NCBI RefSeq assembly: GCF_900141905.1
Contig: NZ_FQZF01000005.1
Coordinates: 1 to 64,000, forward strand
From: Muricoccus roseus
GTDB taxonomy: Bacteria > Pseudomonadota > Alphaproteobacteria > Acetobacterales > Acetobacteraceae
Reading direction: 5' to 3'
DNA: 64,000 nucleotides
Shown: piece by piece, positions 57,102-64,000 of the stretch
Numbering within the stretch: the first letter of the stretch is position 1
Layout: every line of letters starts with the position of its first letter
The notes under the pieces: generated by a model
Database searches by the model: none
What the model was told of the DNA's origin: nothing
The model's input: the letters and a program-made list of their open reading frames with translations, nothing else
Program-made: the position numbers and the translations under genes

Positions 57102-57610
57102 GCCTCTCCGCCTTGGAAAAAGGGGCTCTGGGCGCGGTCTGCGCCCTCGGCCTCCTCGTCATGGCGATGGACGTGCCGGCCCTGCGCCGGCCCGTCCCGC
57201 CCGCCCCGCTGCCGCCCACCCCGGCCGCCCTGGCCACGGCCGAGGCCGATGCCCGCGCCGCCGCCATCCGTGCCGAGGCCGGGCGCCAGGAAGCCGAGCG
57301 CGCCGCCGCTGCGAAGGCCGAGGCGGATCGCCTCGCCGCCGTCCAGCACCCGGCCGAAACCGAGGATGTCCTCCCGGCCGGGAATGGGCGGGAGGAGGTC
57401 TTCGCCCGCTGCACCGCCTGCCACAGCACGGCAATCATCCGCCGTAGCGGCTTCTCCCGCGCCCGGTGGGACGAGCTGATGGACTGGATGACGGAAAAGC
57501 AGGGCATGGCCCCGCTGGAGGGGGATGTGCGGGTGCTGGTGGTCGATTACCTCGCCCAGCACTTCGCGCCGCGCCGTGGGCCGCGCAACGCAAACCCCTT
57601 CCTCAACTGA
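57098..57610 (+). CDS. membrane-anchored cytochrome c, SorB-like
   Basis: A 170-residue protein overlapping the upstream molybdoenzyme gene as ATGA. A membrane anchor (about residues 9-25) is followed by a Pro-rich hinge and an Ala/Glu/Arg coiled-coil stretch (about 45-82). A small C-type haem domain follows, with CTACH at residues 105-109 and candidate methionine ligands in DWMTEKQGMAPL. Electron transfer from the SorA-like subunit to the respiratory chain is the likely role. The coiled-coil linker makes it longer than the classical soluble SorB. Confidence 0.85.
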   Translation: MSLSALEKGALGAVCALGLLVMAMDVPALRRPVPPAPLPPTPAALATAEADARAAAIRAEAGRQEAERAAAAKAEADRLAAVQHPAETEDVLPAGNGREEVFARCTACHSTAIIRRSGFSRARWDELMDWMTEKQGMAPLEGDVRVLVVDYLAQHFAPRRGPRNANPFLN

Positions 57611-57650
57611 TCCGGTCTAGGCTCCTCCGCGAATCGACGGGGAGGCACCC

Positions 57651-58271
57651 ATGGCCTTCGTGGTGGCGGTAGCCCAGCGCAAGGGCGGGGCGGGAAAGTC
57701 CACGGTCGCGGCCAACCTGGCCGTGGCCTTGGCGGCGGGCGGCGCGCGGGCCGCGCTGCTGGACACGGACCCGCAAGCCACCCTCACCCGCTGGCACGGG
57801 CTGCGGGACGCCTCGCGCCCCCTGCCCTTCGAGAATCCCTCGGGCTGGCGCGTGCCCCAGGCCGTGGACCGGCTCCGCCGCTCGATGGACTTCATCATCC
57901 TGGACACGCCGCCCCATGCCGATACGGACAGCCGGGTCGCGATGCGCGCCGCCGACCTCGTGCTGATCCCGCTCCAACCCTCCGTGCCCGACCTCTGGGC
58001 GATGGAGGCGACGCTGGAGGTGGCAGCGGCGGAAAAGCGCAGCGTCGCCCTCATGCTCAACCGCGTGCCGGCCCAGGGCCGGGCCGCGCAGGAAGTGGCG
58101 GCCACGCTCGCCGCCCGGAAGCTGCCCCTGCTCGCCGCCTCCTTCGGCAACCGCACCGCCTTCGCGGCCGCCTTCGCGGAGGGGCTGGGCGTGACCGAAG
58201 CCGCGCCGCGCGGGCAGGCAGCGGCCGAGGCACAGGCGTTGGCCGAGGCGATCCGGCGCGAAAGCCGGTGA
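57651..58271 (+). CDS. orphan ParA family ATPase
   Basis: A 206-residue deviant-Walker ATPase. The motif KGGAGKST is at residues 11-18, LLDTDPQATLTRWHG is the Walker A' region and FIILDTPPHADTDS is Walker B. It lacks the N-terminal DNA-binding extension of large ParA proteins, and there is no parB or parS-like site beside it, so chromosome or plasmid partition is unlikely. Small orphan ParAs often position protein clusters or flagellar and chemotaxis complexes. It follows the cytochrome gene by 40 bp on the same strand. A multi-hairpin repeat begins 27 bp past its stop. Confidence 0.9.
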   Translation: MAFVVAVAQRKGGAGKSTVAANLAVALAAGGARAALLDTDPQATLTRWHGLRDASRPLPFENPSGWRVPQAVDRLRRSMDFIILDTPPHADTDSRVAMRAADLVLIPLQPSVPDLWAMEATLEVAAAEKRSVALMLNRVPAQGRAAQEVAATLAARKLPLLAASFGNRTAFAAAFAEGLGVTEAAPRGQAAAEAQALAEAIRRESR

Positions 58272-58298
58272 TACTGCCTGGGCCTGGTTCTGGGCTGA

Positions 58299-58540
58299 CG
58301 GTCTGTCCCGGGGAGAGGAAGAACGAATTCTTCCTCTCCCCGGCCCCCTCACCATCATCTTTTTCTGGAAGTTTGGAGTCACTCGGCTGACGGTGCGCCT
58401 GGGGTCGCGGACCCGAGGCGATTGCAAAGGCCGGAACAGGCGCCCGCCCACCAGAGCCCCCTTTGATCCGGGGTATCCACGGCAGTCCGATGGGGTTCCA
58501 AGGGCCTCAGGCCCTTGGCGGGTGGAGGGCAGAGCCCTCC
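58299..58540. repeat. multi-hairpin intergenic repeat, copy 1
   Basis: This fills most of the 322-bp gap between parA and the DMT transporter, which point towards each other. It contains a perfect 16-pair hairpin with a CGAA loop (58308-58343), the line ATCATCTTTTTCT, and a ten-pair hairpin with one mismatch (GCCTGGGGTC / GACCCGAGGC). It ends with CCAAGGGCC-TCA-GGCCCTTGG (58498-58518) and GGAGGGC-AGA-GCCCTCC (58524-58540). The last 76 bases are identical to copy 2 at 63267-63342. No coding capacity is evident. Confidence 0.9.
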
Positions 58541-58593
58541 TCAGGAACTCCCCGGGCCAGGTCACAGAATCCACAGGATGCCCTGACCCGCCT

Positions 58594-59505
58594 TCAGCGC
58601 GCCGAAACCTCCATCCTCCAGATCGCGAGTCCCGCGCCGACCAGGACGAGGAAGCCGACCAGGTCCCAGCCATCTGGCACCTCGCCCCAGAGCAGCACGC
58701 CCAGTGCCGTGGTCCAGAGGATGGCCGAGTATTCGAAGGGCGCGACCACGGTCGTATCGGCGGAGCGGTAGGCCGCCGTCATCAGCAGCTGCGCCGCCAC
58801 CGAGACGATGCCCACCACCAGCAGCAGCCCCCATTGCCCAGGCGTCGGCCAGACCCAGACGGGGATGGAGGCGATCCCGGCCACCAGCGCCGCGCCGATC
58901 GCGAACCACAGCACGATGGTAATGCCGGCCTCGCCCGCCTCGCCCATGCGGCGGATCGAGACCATCGCATAGGCCCAGCCCAGCGCCCCTGCCAGCACCG
59001 CGCCCACGGCCCCGAGATGGAGCGGCCCTCCGCCGCCGGGCTGCAGCATGATCAGCACGCCGCCGAACCCGGCGAGCACCACGACCAGGCGCCGCCATCC
59101 CACCGTCTCGCGCAGCAGCATGACGGACAGGGCGGTGAGGAAGAGCGGCATGGTGAAGTTCAGCGCCGTCACCGTCGCCAGCGGCAGATGCACGTAGCCG
59201 TAGAAGGAGCCGTACATGCCCATCAGCCCGCCAATCAGCCGTTCCGCGTGGCGGGCGGGGTAGCGCGTGCGCAGGGCCGCGCGCAGCCCGCCGGCGGTGG
59301 TCCAATGCGCCAGCACCAGCATCGCCGGCAGTGCCAGCAGGTTGCGGAACAGCACCACCTCGGAGAGCGGCAGCGCGCCTTGCAGCGCCTTCACCGCCGC
59401 GGCGGCCACGGCGAAGAAGCCGGCGGAGCCGGTGACGCAGGCAATGGCCCGGGCCCGTGCGGCGCGCTGGCCGCGCGAGGGCGCGGGCGGGGATGGGGAA
59501 CTCAT
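58594..59505 (-). CDS. DMT superfamily (EamA) transporter
   Basis: A 303-residue membrane protein with about ten hydrophobic helices arranged as two EamA halves. ATVTALNFTMPLFLTALSVMLLRE closes the first half and ADTTVVAPFEYSAILWTTALGVLLWGE the second, both with the family pattern. The start ATG 59505 is chosen because the first helix starts about 20 residues later; the open frame continues upstream without homologous sequence. Such carriers usually export metabolites or amino acids. The substrate is unknown. Confidence 0.88.
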   Translation of the reverse strand: MSSPSPPAPSRGQRAARARAIACVTGSAGFFAVAAAAVKALQGALPLSEVVLFRNLLALPAMLVLAHWTTAGGLRAALRTRYPARHAERLIGGLMGMYGSFYGYVHLPLATVTALNFTMPLFLTALSVMLLRETVGWRRLVVVLAGFGGVLIMLQPGGGGPLHLGAVGAVLAGALGWAYAMVSIRRMGEAGEAGITIVLWFAIGAALVAGIASIPVWVWPTPGQWGLLLVVGIVSVAAQLLMTAAYRSADTTVVAPFEYSAILWTTALGVLLWGEVPDGWDLVGFLVLVGAGLAIWRMEVSAR

Positions 59506-59627
59506 GCGGGCCTGGGGCTTCGTGTGACGGCGGCATTCTCGGGCCCCGGGCTCCGTCCGGGAAGAGGCGCGCCGTTTCGGGCGGGGTGATTTCAACCGCC
59601 CCGGTTCCGCTGTAGCGTCCGCGCCGC

Positions 59628-60281
59628 ATGACAGAGCCTGACGGCGCCCCCCGGCCGCCCAACGCCCCGCCGGTTCCGCCCCACCCCCTCTACCTGCCCG
59701 AGGCCGATGAGGTGGTCTGGGCCGGCCGCTTCCCGGTCCAGCGGGTCCGCTTCCGCTACCGCAAGCAGGACGGCTCCCTCTCCGGCCCCATCACCTGGGA
59801 GCTGCTGCGGCGGGGCCAGGGCACCGTCATCCTGCCCTGGGACCCCGTGACGGAACGGATCGCCCTGATCGAGCAGTTCCGCCTCCCCGCCCTCGCCGCC
59901 GGGGAGGAGCCAGTGATGACCGAGCTGCCCGCCGGGCTGGTGGAGCCGGGCGAGGACCCGGCCGAGACCGCCCGGCGCGAGCTGGAGGAGGAAACCGGCC
60001 TCGCCTGCGGCCGGATGCAACCCATCGGCGCCTTCCTGCTGATGCAGGGCTCCGCCGATGAGCGGGTGCACTTCCAACTCGCCGAGGTCTCGCTGGCGGT
60101 GAAGCCGACGCGGGCCGGTGGCCTGGCGGCCGAGAACGAGGAAACCGTGGTGCGGGTGGTGGACACGGCCGAGGCCTTCGCCATGGTGGCGGAGAACCGC
60201 ATCCGCAACGCGCCCGCCGCCCTTGCCCTGCTCTGGCTTCAGGTGAACCACGCGCGCCTGCGCGACCAATGGACGAGATGA
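59628..60281 (+). CDS. NUDIX hydrolase (ADP-ribose pyrophosphatase-like)
   Basis: A 217-residue protein with a perfect Nudix box at residues 103-125 (GLVEPGEDPAETARRELEEE then TGL). The preceding WDPVTERIALIEQFRLPALA and ELPAG are typical of the ADP-ribose/nucleoside-diphosphate-sugar branch. The substrate is inferred from this. It is the first gene of a tight operon: its stop lies inside the start of the alanyl-tRNA editing gene. Confidence 0.92.
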   Translation: MTEPDGAPRPPNAPPVPPHPLYLPEADEVVWAGRFPVQRVRFRYRKQDGSLSGPITWELLRRGQGTVILPWDPVTERIALIEQFRLPALAAGEEPVMTELPAGLVEPGEDPAETARRELEEETGLACGRMQPIGAFLLMQGSADERVHFQLAEVSLAVKPTRAGGLAAENEETVVRVVDTAEAFAMVAENRIRNAPAALALLWLQVNHARLRDQWTR

Positions 60282-61009
60282 TGCAGACCCAAGCCCTGTT
60301 CCGCGAAGACGCCTATGCCGAGGGCAACTCCGCCGTCGTGGTCGAAAGCTCCGAGGCCGGCATCGTCCTCGACCGCAGCGTCTTCTATCCCCGCGCCGGC
60401 GGCCAGCCCGGCGACACCGGCGCGATCCTCTGGGAAGGCGGCGAGATGCCGGTGGCCGACACGGTGAAGGCGCCGGACGGCTCCGCCCTGCATGTGCCGG
60501 CCGCCGGCGCCGCCATCCCGCCCGTAGGCGCCAAGGTCACGGCGAAGCTCGACTGGACGCGCCGCCACCGCCACATGCGGATGCACACCACCCTGCACCT
60601 GCTCTGCGCCGCCATGCCGGGCATCTACGCCACCGGCAACCAGATCGGCGCCGACAAGTCCCGCCTCGATTTCGACCTGCCCGACCCGCCCGCGAAGGAA
60701 TGGGTGACGGAAAAGCTGAATGAACTGATCGCCGGGGACCACCCGATCGGCGAGCGCTGGATCAGCGAGGCGGAGCTGGACGCCAATCCGGGCCTCGTCC
60801 GCACCCTCTCCGTCCAGCCGCCGCGCGGCGCGGGCCAGGTGCGGCTGGTGCGGATCGGCACGGAGGAGGCGCCCATCGACCTCCAGCCCTGCGGCGGCAC
60901 GCATGTCCGCCGCACGGGCGAGATCGGCCGCGTGGAGGTCGTGAAGATGGAAAGCAAGGGCAAGCAGAACCGGCGCATCCATATCGTGCTGGCGGAGGAC
61001 GCGAAGTGA
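60269..61009 (+). CDS. alanyl-tRNA editing protein (AlaX type)
   Basis: A 246-residue free-standing relative of the AlaRS editing domain, which deacylates misacylated tRNA-Ala (Ser or Gly). The zinc ligands are His106 and His110 in HTTLH and Cys208 and His212 in CGGTH. DRSVFYPRAGGQPGDTG is the conserved N-terminal segment. Three in-frame ATGs occur within five codons; the one at 60278 would give an ATGA overlap with the nudix stop. It overlaps sseA by four bases. Confidence 0.93.
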   Translation: MDEMMQTQALFREDAYAEGNSAVVVESSEAGIVLDRSVFYPRAGGQPGDTGAILWEGGEMPVADTVKAPDGSALHVPAAGAAIPPVGAKVTAKLDWTRRHRHMRMHTTLHLLCAAMPGIYATGNQIGADKSRLDFDLPDPPAKEWVTEKLNELIAGDHPIGERWISEAELDANPGLVRTLSVQPPRGAGQVRLVRIGTEEAPIDLQPCGGTHVRRTGEIGRVEVVKMESKGKQNRRIHIVLAEDAK

Positions 61010-61863
61010 AGAACATCGTCTCGACCGAGTGGCTCGCGGGGGAACTCGGCAAGCCCGATCTCGTGGTGCTGGACTGCTCTCTCGTCCTGCCCGGCGAGCC
61101 CGGGGACAAGAAGGCCGGCTATCTCGAAGCCCGCATCCCCGGCGCCCGCTTCTTCGATATCGACCTCTTCGCCGACCCGGATACCGACCTGCCGCATATG
61201 GTCCCGACCCCCGCGCGCTTCGCCAAGCTCGCGGGCGCCCTCGGCATCTCCAACGACAGCCGCGTGATCTTCTACGACCAGGCACATGGCCTGCGCGCCG
61301 CCGCCCGCGGCTGGTGGCTGATGCGCCTGATGGGCCATGAGGCGGCCCATGTGCTCGATGGCGGCCTGCCCAAATGGAAGCGCGAGGGCCGCCCGATCGA
61401 ATCCGGTGAGCCGAAGGCCGCGCCGGCCGCGACCTTCACCCCTGACTTCCGCACGGACCGCCTGCGCGGCATCGGCGACATCAAGCGCATCGTCCGCCAG
61501 GGCGGCGGCGAGGCGCTGATCATCGACGCACGCTCGGCGGGCCGCTTCGATGGCACCGCGCCCGAGCCCCGCCCGGGCCTGCCCAACGGCCATATGCCCG
61601 GCGCGGCGAACATCCCCTTCACCGAGCTGCTCTCCCCCGAGGGCACGATGCTACCGCCCGAGGCGCTGCGCGCCCGCTTCGAGCGCGCCGGCGTGGATGG
61701 CGAGCGGCCCGTGATCCTCTCCTGCGGCTCGGGCGTCACCGCCTGCGTGCTGGCCCTCGGCCTCGTCGAGTCCGGCCTGCCCGAAGGCTCCGTCTATGAC
61801 GGCTCCTGGACCGAATGGGCGCTGCGGCCCGAAACCCCCAAGACGACGAAAGAGCCCGCCTGA
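61006..61863 (+). CDS. sseA: 3-mercaptopyruvate sulfurtransferase
   Basis: A 285-residue tandem-rhodanese enzyme. The N-terminal inactive rhodanese domain is followed by a catalytic one with the active-site loop around Cys240 (SCGSGVTAC). The CGSGVT form marks mercaptopyruvate over thiosulfate as the preferred donor. GARFFDIDLFADPDTDLPHM is the conserved linker motif. It moves sulfur from mercaptopyruvate to thiols or cyanide. The stop TGA overlaps the metC ATG (TGATG), so the pair is translationally coupled. Confidence 0.94.
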   Translation: MKNIVSTEWLAGELGKPDLVVLDCSLVLPGEPGDKKAGYLEARIPGARFFDIDLFADPDTDLPHMVPTPARFAKLAGALGISNDSRVIFYDQAHGLRAAARGWWLMRLMGHEAAHVLDGGLPKWKREGRPIESGEPKAAPAATFTPDFRTDRLRGIGDIKRIVRQGGGEALIIDARSAGRFDGTAPEPRPGLPNGHMPGAANIPFTELLSPEGTMLPPEALRARFERAGVDGERPVILSCGSGVTACVLALGLVESGLPEGSVYDGSWTEWALRPETPKTTKEPA

Positions 61864-63056
61864 TGGCCGACCGCCACGACAAGTCCCTCGGCTTCTCCAC
61901 CCGCATGTCCCATCACGGGCGCGCGGGGGCGAAGGTGCATGGCTTCGTCAACCCGCCCGTCCATCGCGGCTCCACCGTGCTGTTCCCGGATTGCGGGTCC
62001 CGCAAGGCCGCCGCGAAGCAGCGCTACGAGCAGGTGCTGACCTACGGCACCGCGGGCGGCCCCACCCACCACATGCTCGAGGACATGATCGCCGAGATCG
62101 AGGGCGGCACGCGCTGCGCGATCGTCGGCACCGGCCTCGCCGCCGTGATGGTGCCCCTGCTGGCCTATCTGAAGTCCGGCGACCACTGCCTCATGCCCGA
62201 CAGCGTCTATGGCCCCGCCCGCAACCTGGCGGACGGGCTGATGACGGGCTTCGGCATCGAGACGACCTATTACGACCCCTGCGTGGACGAGGCGGGGCTG
62301 CGCGCGCTGATGCGGCCGAACACGAAGGTGGTCTATACCGAGAGCCCGGGCAGCCACACCTTCGAGGTGCAGGACATCCCCGCCATCGCCCGCGTCGCCC
62401 ATGCGGCCGGCGCCAAGGTGCTCATGGACAACACCTGGGGCTTCCACAATTTCCAGCCCTTCGTCCATGGGGTGGATGTCTCTATCCAGGCCCTGACCAA
62501 ATACGCCGCCGGGCATTCCGACGTGCTGCTGGGCAGCGTCACGGTGAACAACCCCGAGGACTGGTCGATCGTGAAGGGCGCGGTCATCCAGCTCGGCCAG
62601 TTCGCCAGCGCCGATGATTGCTGGCTGTGCCTGCGCGGCCTTCGCACCCTCCCCGTCCGGCTGAAGCAGCAGGCGGAGAACGGGCTCGTCGTCGCCCGCT
62701 GGCTCGAGAGCCGGCCGGAGGTGCTGCGCCTCCTGCACCCCGCCCTGCCCTCCCATCCCCAGCACGCCCTCTTCGCCCGGGACTTCAGCGGCGCCTGCTC
62801 GCTCTTCGGCGTGGTGCTCCAGCCCCGCTACTCCGAGGCGGATGCGGAAGCGGTGGTGGATGCGCTCGCCCTCTTCGGGATCGGCGCCTCCTGGGGCGGC
62901 TACGAAAGCCTCGCCCTGCCCACCACCCCCTCCATCACCCGCACGGCGGGCGACCCGGCCCTCGGCGGTCCTGCCATCCGGCTGCATGTCGGGCTGGAGG
63001 ATACGCAGGACCTGATCGCCGACCTCGCACAGGCCCTCGACCGGCTGCCGCGCTGA
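61863..63056 (+). CDS. metC: cystathionine beta-lyase
   Basis: A 397-residue PLP enzyme of the Cys/Met metabolism family. The PLP lysine is Lys213 in SIQALTKYAAGHSD. VLMDNTW carries the Asp189 that contacts the pyridine ring, and RYEQVLTYGTAGGPTH is the conserved N-terminal loop. SWGGYESLALPT near the C-terminus is typical of cystathionine beta-lyase. It cleaves cystathionine to homocysteine, pyruvate and ammonia. It ends the nudix-alaX-sseA-metC operon and is followed by the second copy of the multi-hairpin repeat. Confidence 0.94.
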   Translation: MADRHDKSLGFSTRMSHHGRAGAKVHGFVNPPVHRGSTVLFPDCGSRKAAAKQRYEQVLTYGTAGGPTHHMLEDMIAEIEGGTRCAIVGTGLAAVMVPLLAYLKSGDHCLMPDSVYGPARNLADGLMTGFGIETTYYDPCVDEAGLRALMRPNTKVVYTESPGSHTFEVQDIPAIARVAHAAGAKVLMDNTWGFHNFQPFVHGVDVSIQALTKYAAGHSDVLLGSVTVNNPEDWSIVKGAVIQLGQFASADDCWLCLRGLRTLPVRLKQQAENGLVVARWLESRPEVLRLLHPALPSHPQHALFARDFSGACSLFGVVLQPRYSEADAEAVVDALALFGIGASWGGYESLALPTTPSITRTAGDPALGGPAIRLHVGLEDTQDLIADLAQALDRLPR

Positions 63057-63086
63057 GGGCAGCGCCGGGCCTCAGTTCTGATCTGT

Positions 63087-63342
63087 CGGTCTGTCCCGGG
63101 GAGAGGAAGAAGGAATTCTTCCTCTCCCCGGACCCGTCGAAGGCAGTGCCTTCGACCCATCATCTTTTTCTTCAAGTTTGGAGTCACAGGGCTGACGTGC
63201 GCCTGAGGTCCAGGACCTCAGGCGACTGCAAAGGCAGGAAAAGCGCCTGCAACCAGAGACCCCTTCGATCCGGGGTATCCACGGCAGTCCGATGGGGTTC
63301 CAAGGGCCTCAGGCCCTTGGCGGGTGGAGGGCAGAGCCCTCC
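63087..63342. repeat. multi-hairpin intergenic repeat, copy 2
   Basis: This fills most of the 329-bp gap between metC and the convergent transporter gene at the right edge. It matches copy 1 at 58299-58540 along its length. The 16-pair hairpin is at 63096-63131 with a GGAA loop. It has one extra hairpin (GTCGAAGGCA-G-TGCCTTCGAC) that copy 1 lacks. The perfect stem GCCTGAGGTCC / GGACCTCAGGC has an A-T pair where copy 1 has G-C. The final two hairpins (63300-63320 and 63326-63342) are identical to copy 1. Confidence 0.9.
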
Positions 63343-63385
63343 AACACGAAGGCCCCAACAAGCCCAGAACCCCCGCATGCCGGAA

Positions 63386-64000
63386 TCAGACGGCCGCGCG
63401 CTCCAGCCGCCGTGACGCCCCCTCCTCGCGCTCGGCCCGGCGCCCCAGCGCGTAGCCGGTGGCGGCCCAGCTCGCGGCGATCGCGGCCCCCACCACCATC
63501 GCCGCGACCGGGCTGCTCGAGATCGCGTCCACCCCCGTTTTGATCCAGGAGCTGACCGCGTCGCCGCCGCGATAGACCACCGTGTCGATGGCGTTCTTCG
63601 CCTTGTACTTCGTCTCGGCATCGACCGTGGTGAACAGCATCTCCCGCCCGGGCCGCACGAGCGCGTATTCGCCCACGCGGCGCAGCACCATCACCACCAC
63701 CAGCACGCCGAAGGTCGGCGCCAGCGCCAGCGCGCCGAAGCCCACCGCCATGCCGAGCGGGACCGCCGTGAGCAGGACGCCGACGCCGAGCTTGCGCGTC
63801 AGCCGCCCGGTGACGAAGACCTGGATCAGGATGGTGAGCGTCTGCACCACCGCGTCGATGGTGCCGAAGACCTGGGTCTGCTGAACGCGGCTGGGGAAGG
63901 TGGCGCGCACCAGCCGCGCCTGCTCGAAGTAGAGGAAGGTGGAGACGGAGGCGAGCAGGATGACGAACAGCGCGATGCCCAGCATGTAGGGCGAGCGCAG
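63386..64000 (-). CDS. NTP/NDP-exchange-transporter-like (Npt family) membrane protein, C-terminal part
   Basis: The frame is open from the stop at 63386 to the right edge (about 204 residues), so the N-terminal half is missing. It shows about five hydrophobic helices. The segment GREMLFTTVDAETKYKAKNA followed by IDTVVYRGGDAVSSW is typical of Npt1/Npt2-type nucleotide transporters and related major-facilitator proteins. The end is short, charged and cytoplasmic-looking. ATP/ADP exchange is known mainly from obligate intracellular bacteria; in free-living ones the relatives have no assigned substrate. Treat the substrate as unknown. Confidence 0.75.
   Translation of the reverse strand: MRSPYMLGIALFVILLASVSTFLYFEQARLVRATFPSRVQQTQVFGTIDAVVQTLTILIQVFVTGRLTRKLGVGVLLTAVPLGMAVGFGALALAPTFGVLVVVMVLRRVGEYALVRPGREMLFTTVDAETKYKAKNAIDTVVYRGGDAVSSWIKTGVDAISSSPVAAMVVGAAIAASWAATGYALGRRAEREEGASRRLERAAV

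Noticed and set aside
58299-63342. Repeat copies as an insertion sequence or CRISPR array
   Set aside because: There is no transposase, no terminal inverted repeats with a target duplication, and no regularly spaced short repeats with unique spacers.

Overview
This window is 64 kb of very GC-rich chromosome. It looks like an alphaproteobacterium, most likely Rhodospirillales/Acetobacteraceae of the Roseomonas type. That placement is an inference. It rests on the base composition, the gene order rpsB-tsf-pyrH-frr-uppS-cdsA-dxr-rseP-bamA-ompH-lpxD-fabZ-lpxA-lpxI, the short prolyl-tRNA synthetase without the editing insert, and a complete 14-gene nuo operon followed by birA-coaX-rnj. No rRNA, CRISPR array, phage or transposase was found. 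Almost everything is core genome, and most genes up to 55.7 kb lie on the minus strand.

Layout. 1-1,301: N-terminal part of a chemoreceptor running off the left edge. 1.4-18.1 kb: a long minus-strand run, read from the right as translation (rpsB, tsf), UMP kinase and ribosome recycling (pyrH, frr), isoprenoid and phospholipid synthesis (uppS, cdsA, dxr), envelope proteolysis and outer-membrane assembly (rseP, bamA, an OmpH/Skp-like chaperone), and lipid A synthesis (lpxD, fabZ, lpxA, lpxI), then gloA and ycjX-ycjF. lpxB is not in this cluster. 18.4-19.9 kb: a TerB-like gene and a divergent nitroreductase. 19.9-27.3 kb: dnaE, the lipoprotein-release pair lolD/lolC, proS and a small membrane protein. 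27.3-30.8 kb: a small secreted Arg/His-rich protein, then RNase J, CoaX and BirA, which are closely coupled to the nuo operon. 30.8-45.2 kb: nuoN to nuoA, respiratory complex I. 45.5-47.2 kb: tRNA-Asp and tRNA-Val flanking two lipoprotein genes (Sel1-type and CsgG-like). 47.3-54.2 kb: a proteostasis block, lon-clpX-clpP-tig, with tRNA-Leu upstream of tig. 54.2-64 kb: NAD(P)HX repair (nnr), a sulfite-dehydrogenase-like molybdoenzyme with a membrane-anchored cytochrome c, an orphan ParA, a DMT exporter, an overlapping operon nudix-alaX-sseA-metC, and a nucleotide-transporter-like gene cut by the right edge.

The most unusual observations are four. First, the trigger factor has about 178 extra residues inserted into its FKBP domain; the insert looks like a separate beta-rich domain. 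Second, a roughly 250-bp multi-hairpin repeat occurs twice, each time between the 3' ends of convergent genes, with a compensatory base-pair change between the copies. Third, an uncharacterised pair of lipoprotein genes sits between two tRNA genes. Fourth, several envelope proteins carry low-complexity extensions: Pro/Gln-rich arms on the Skp-like chaperone, a Pro/Ala/Arg segment on BamA and a His-rich tail on NuoJ. All functional calls come from reading motifs and context; no database search was run.
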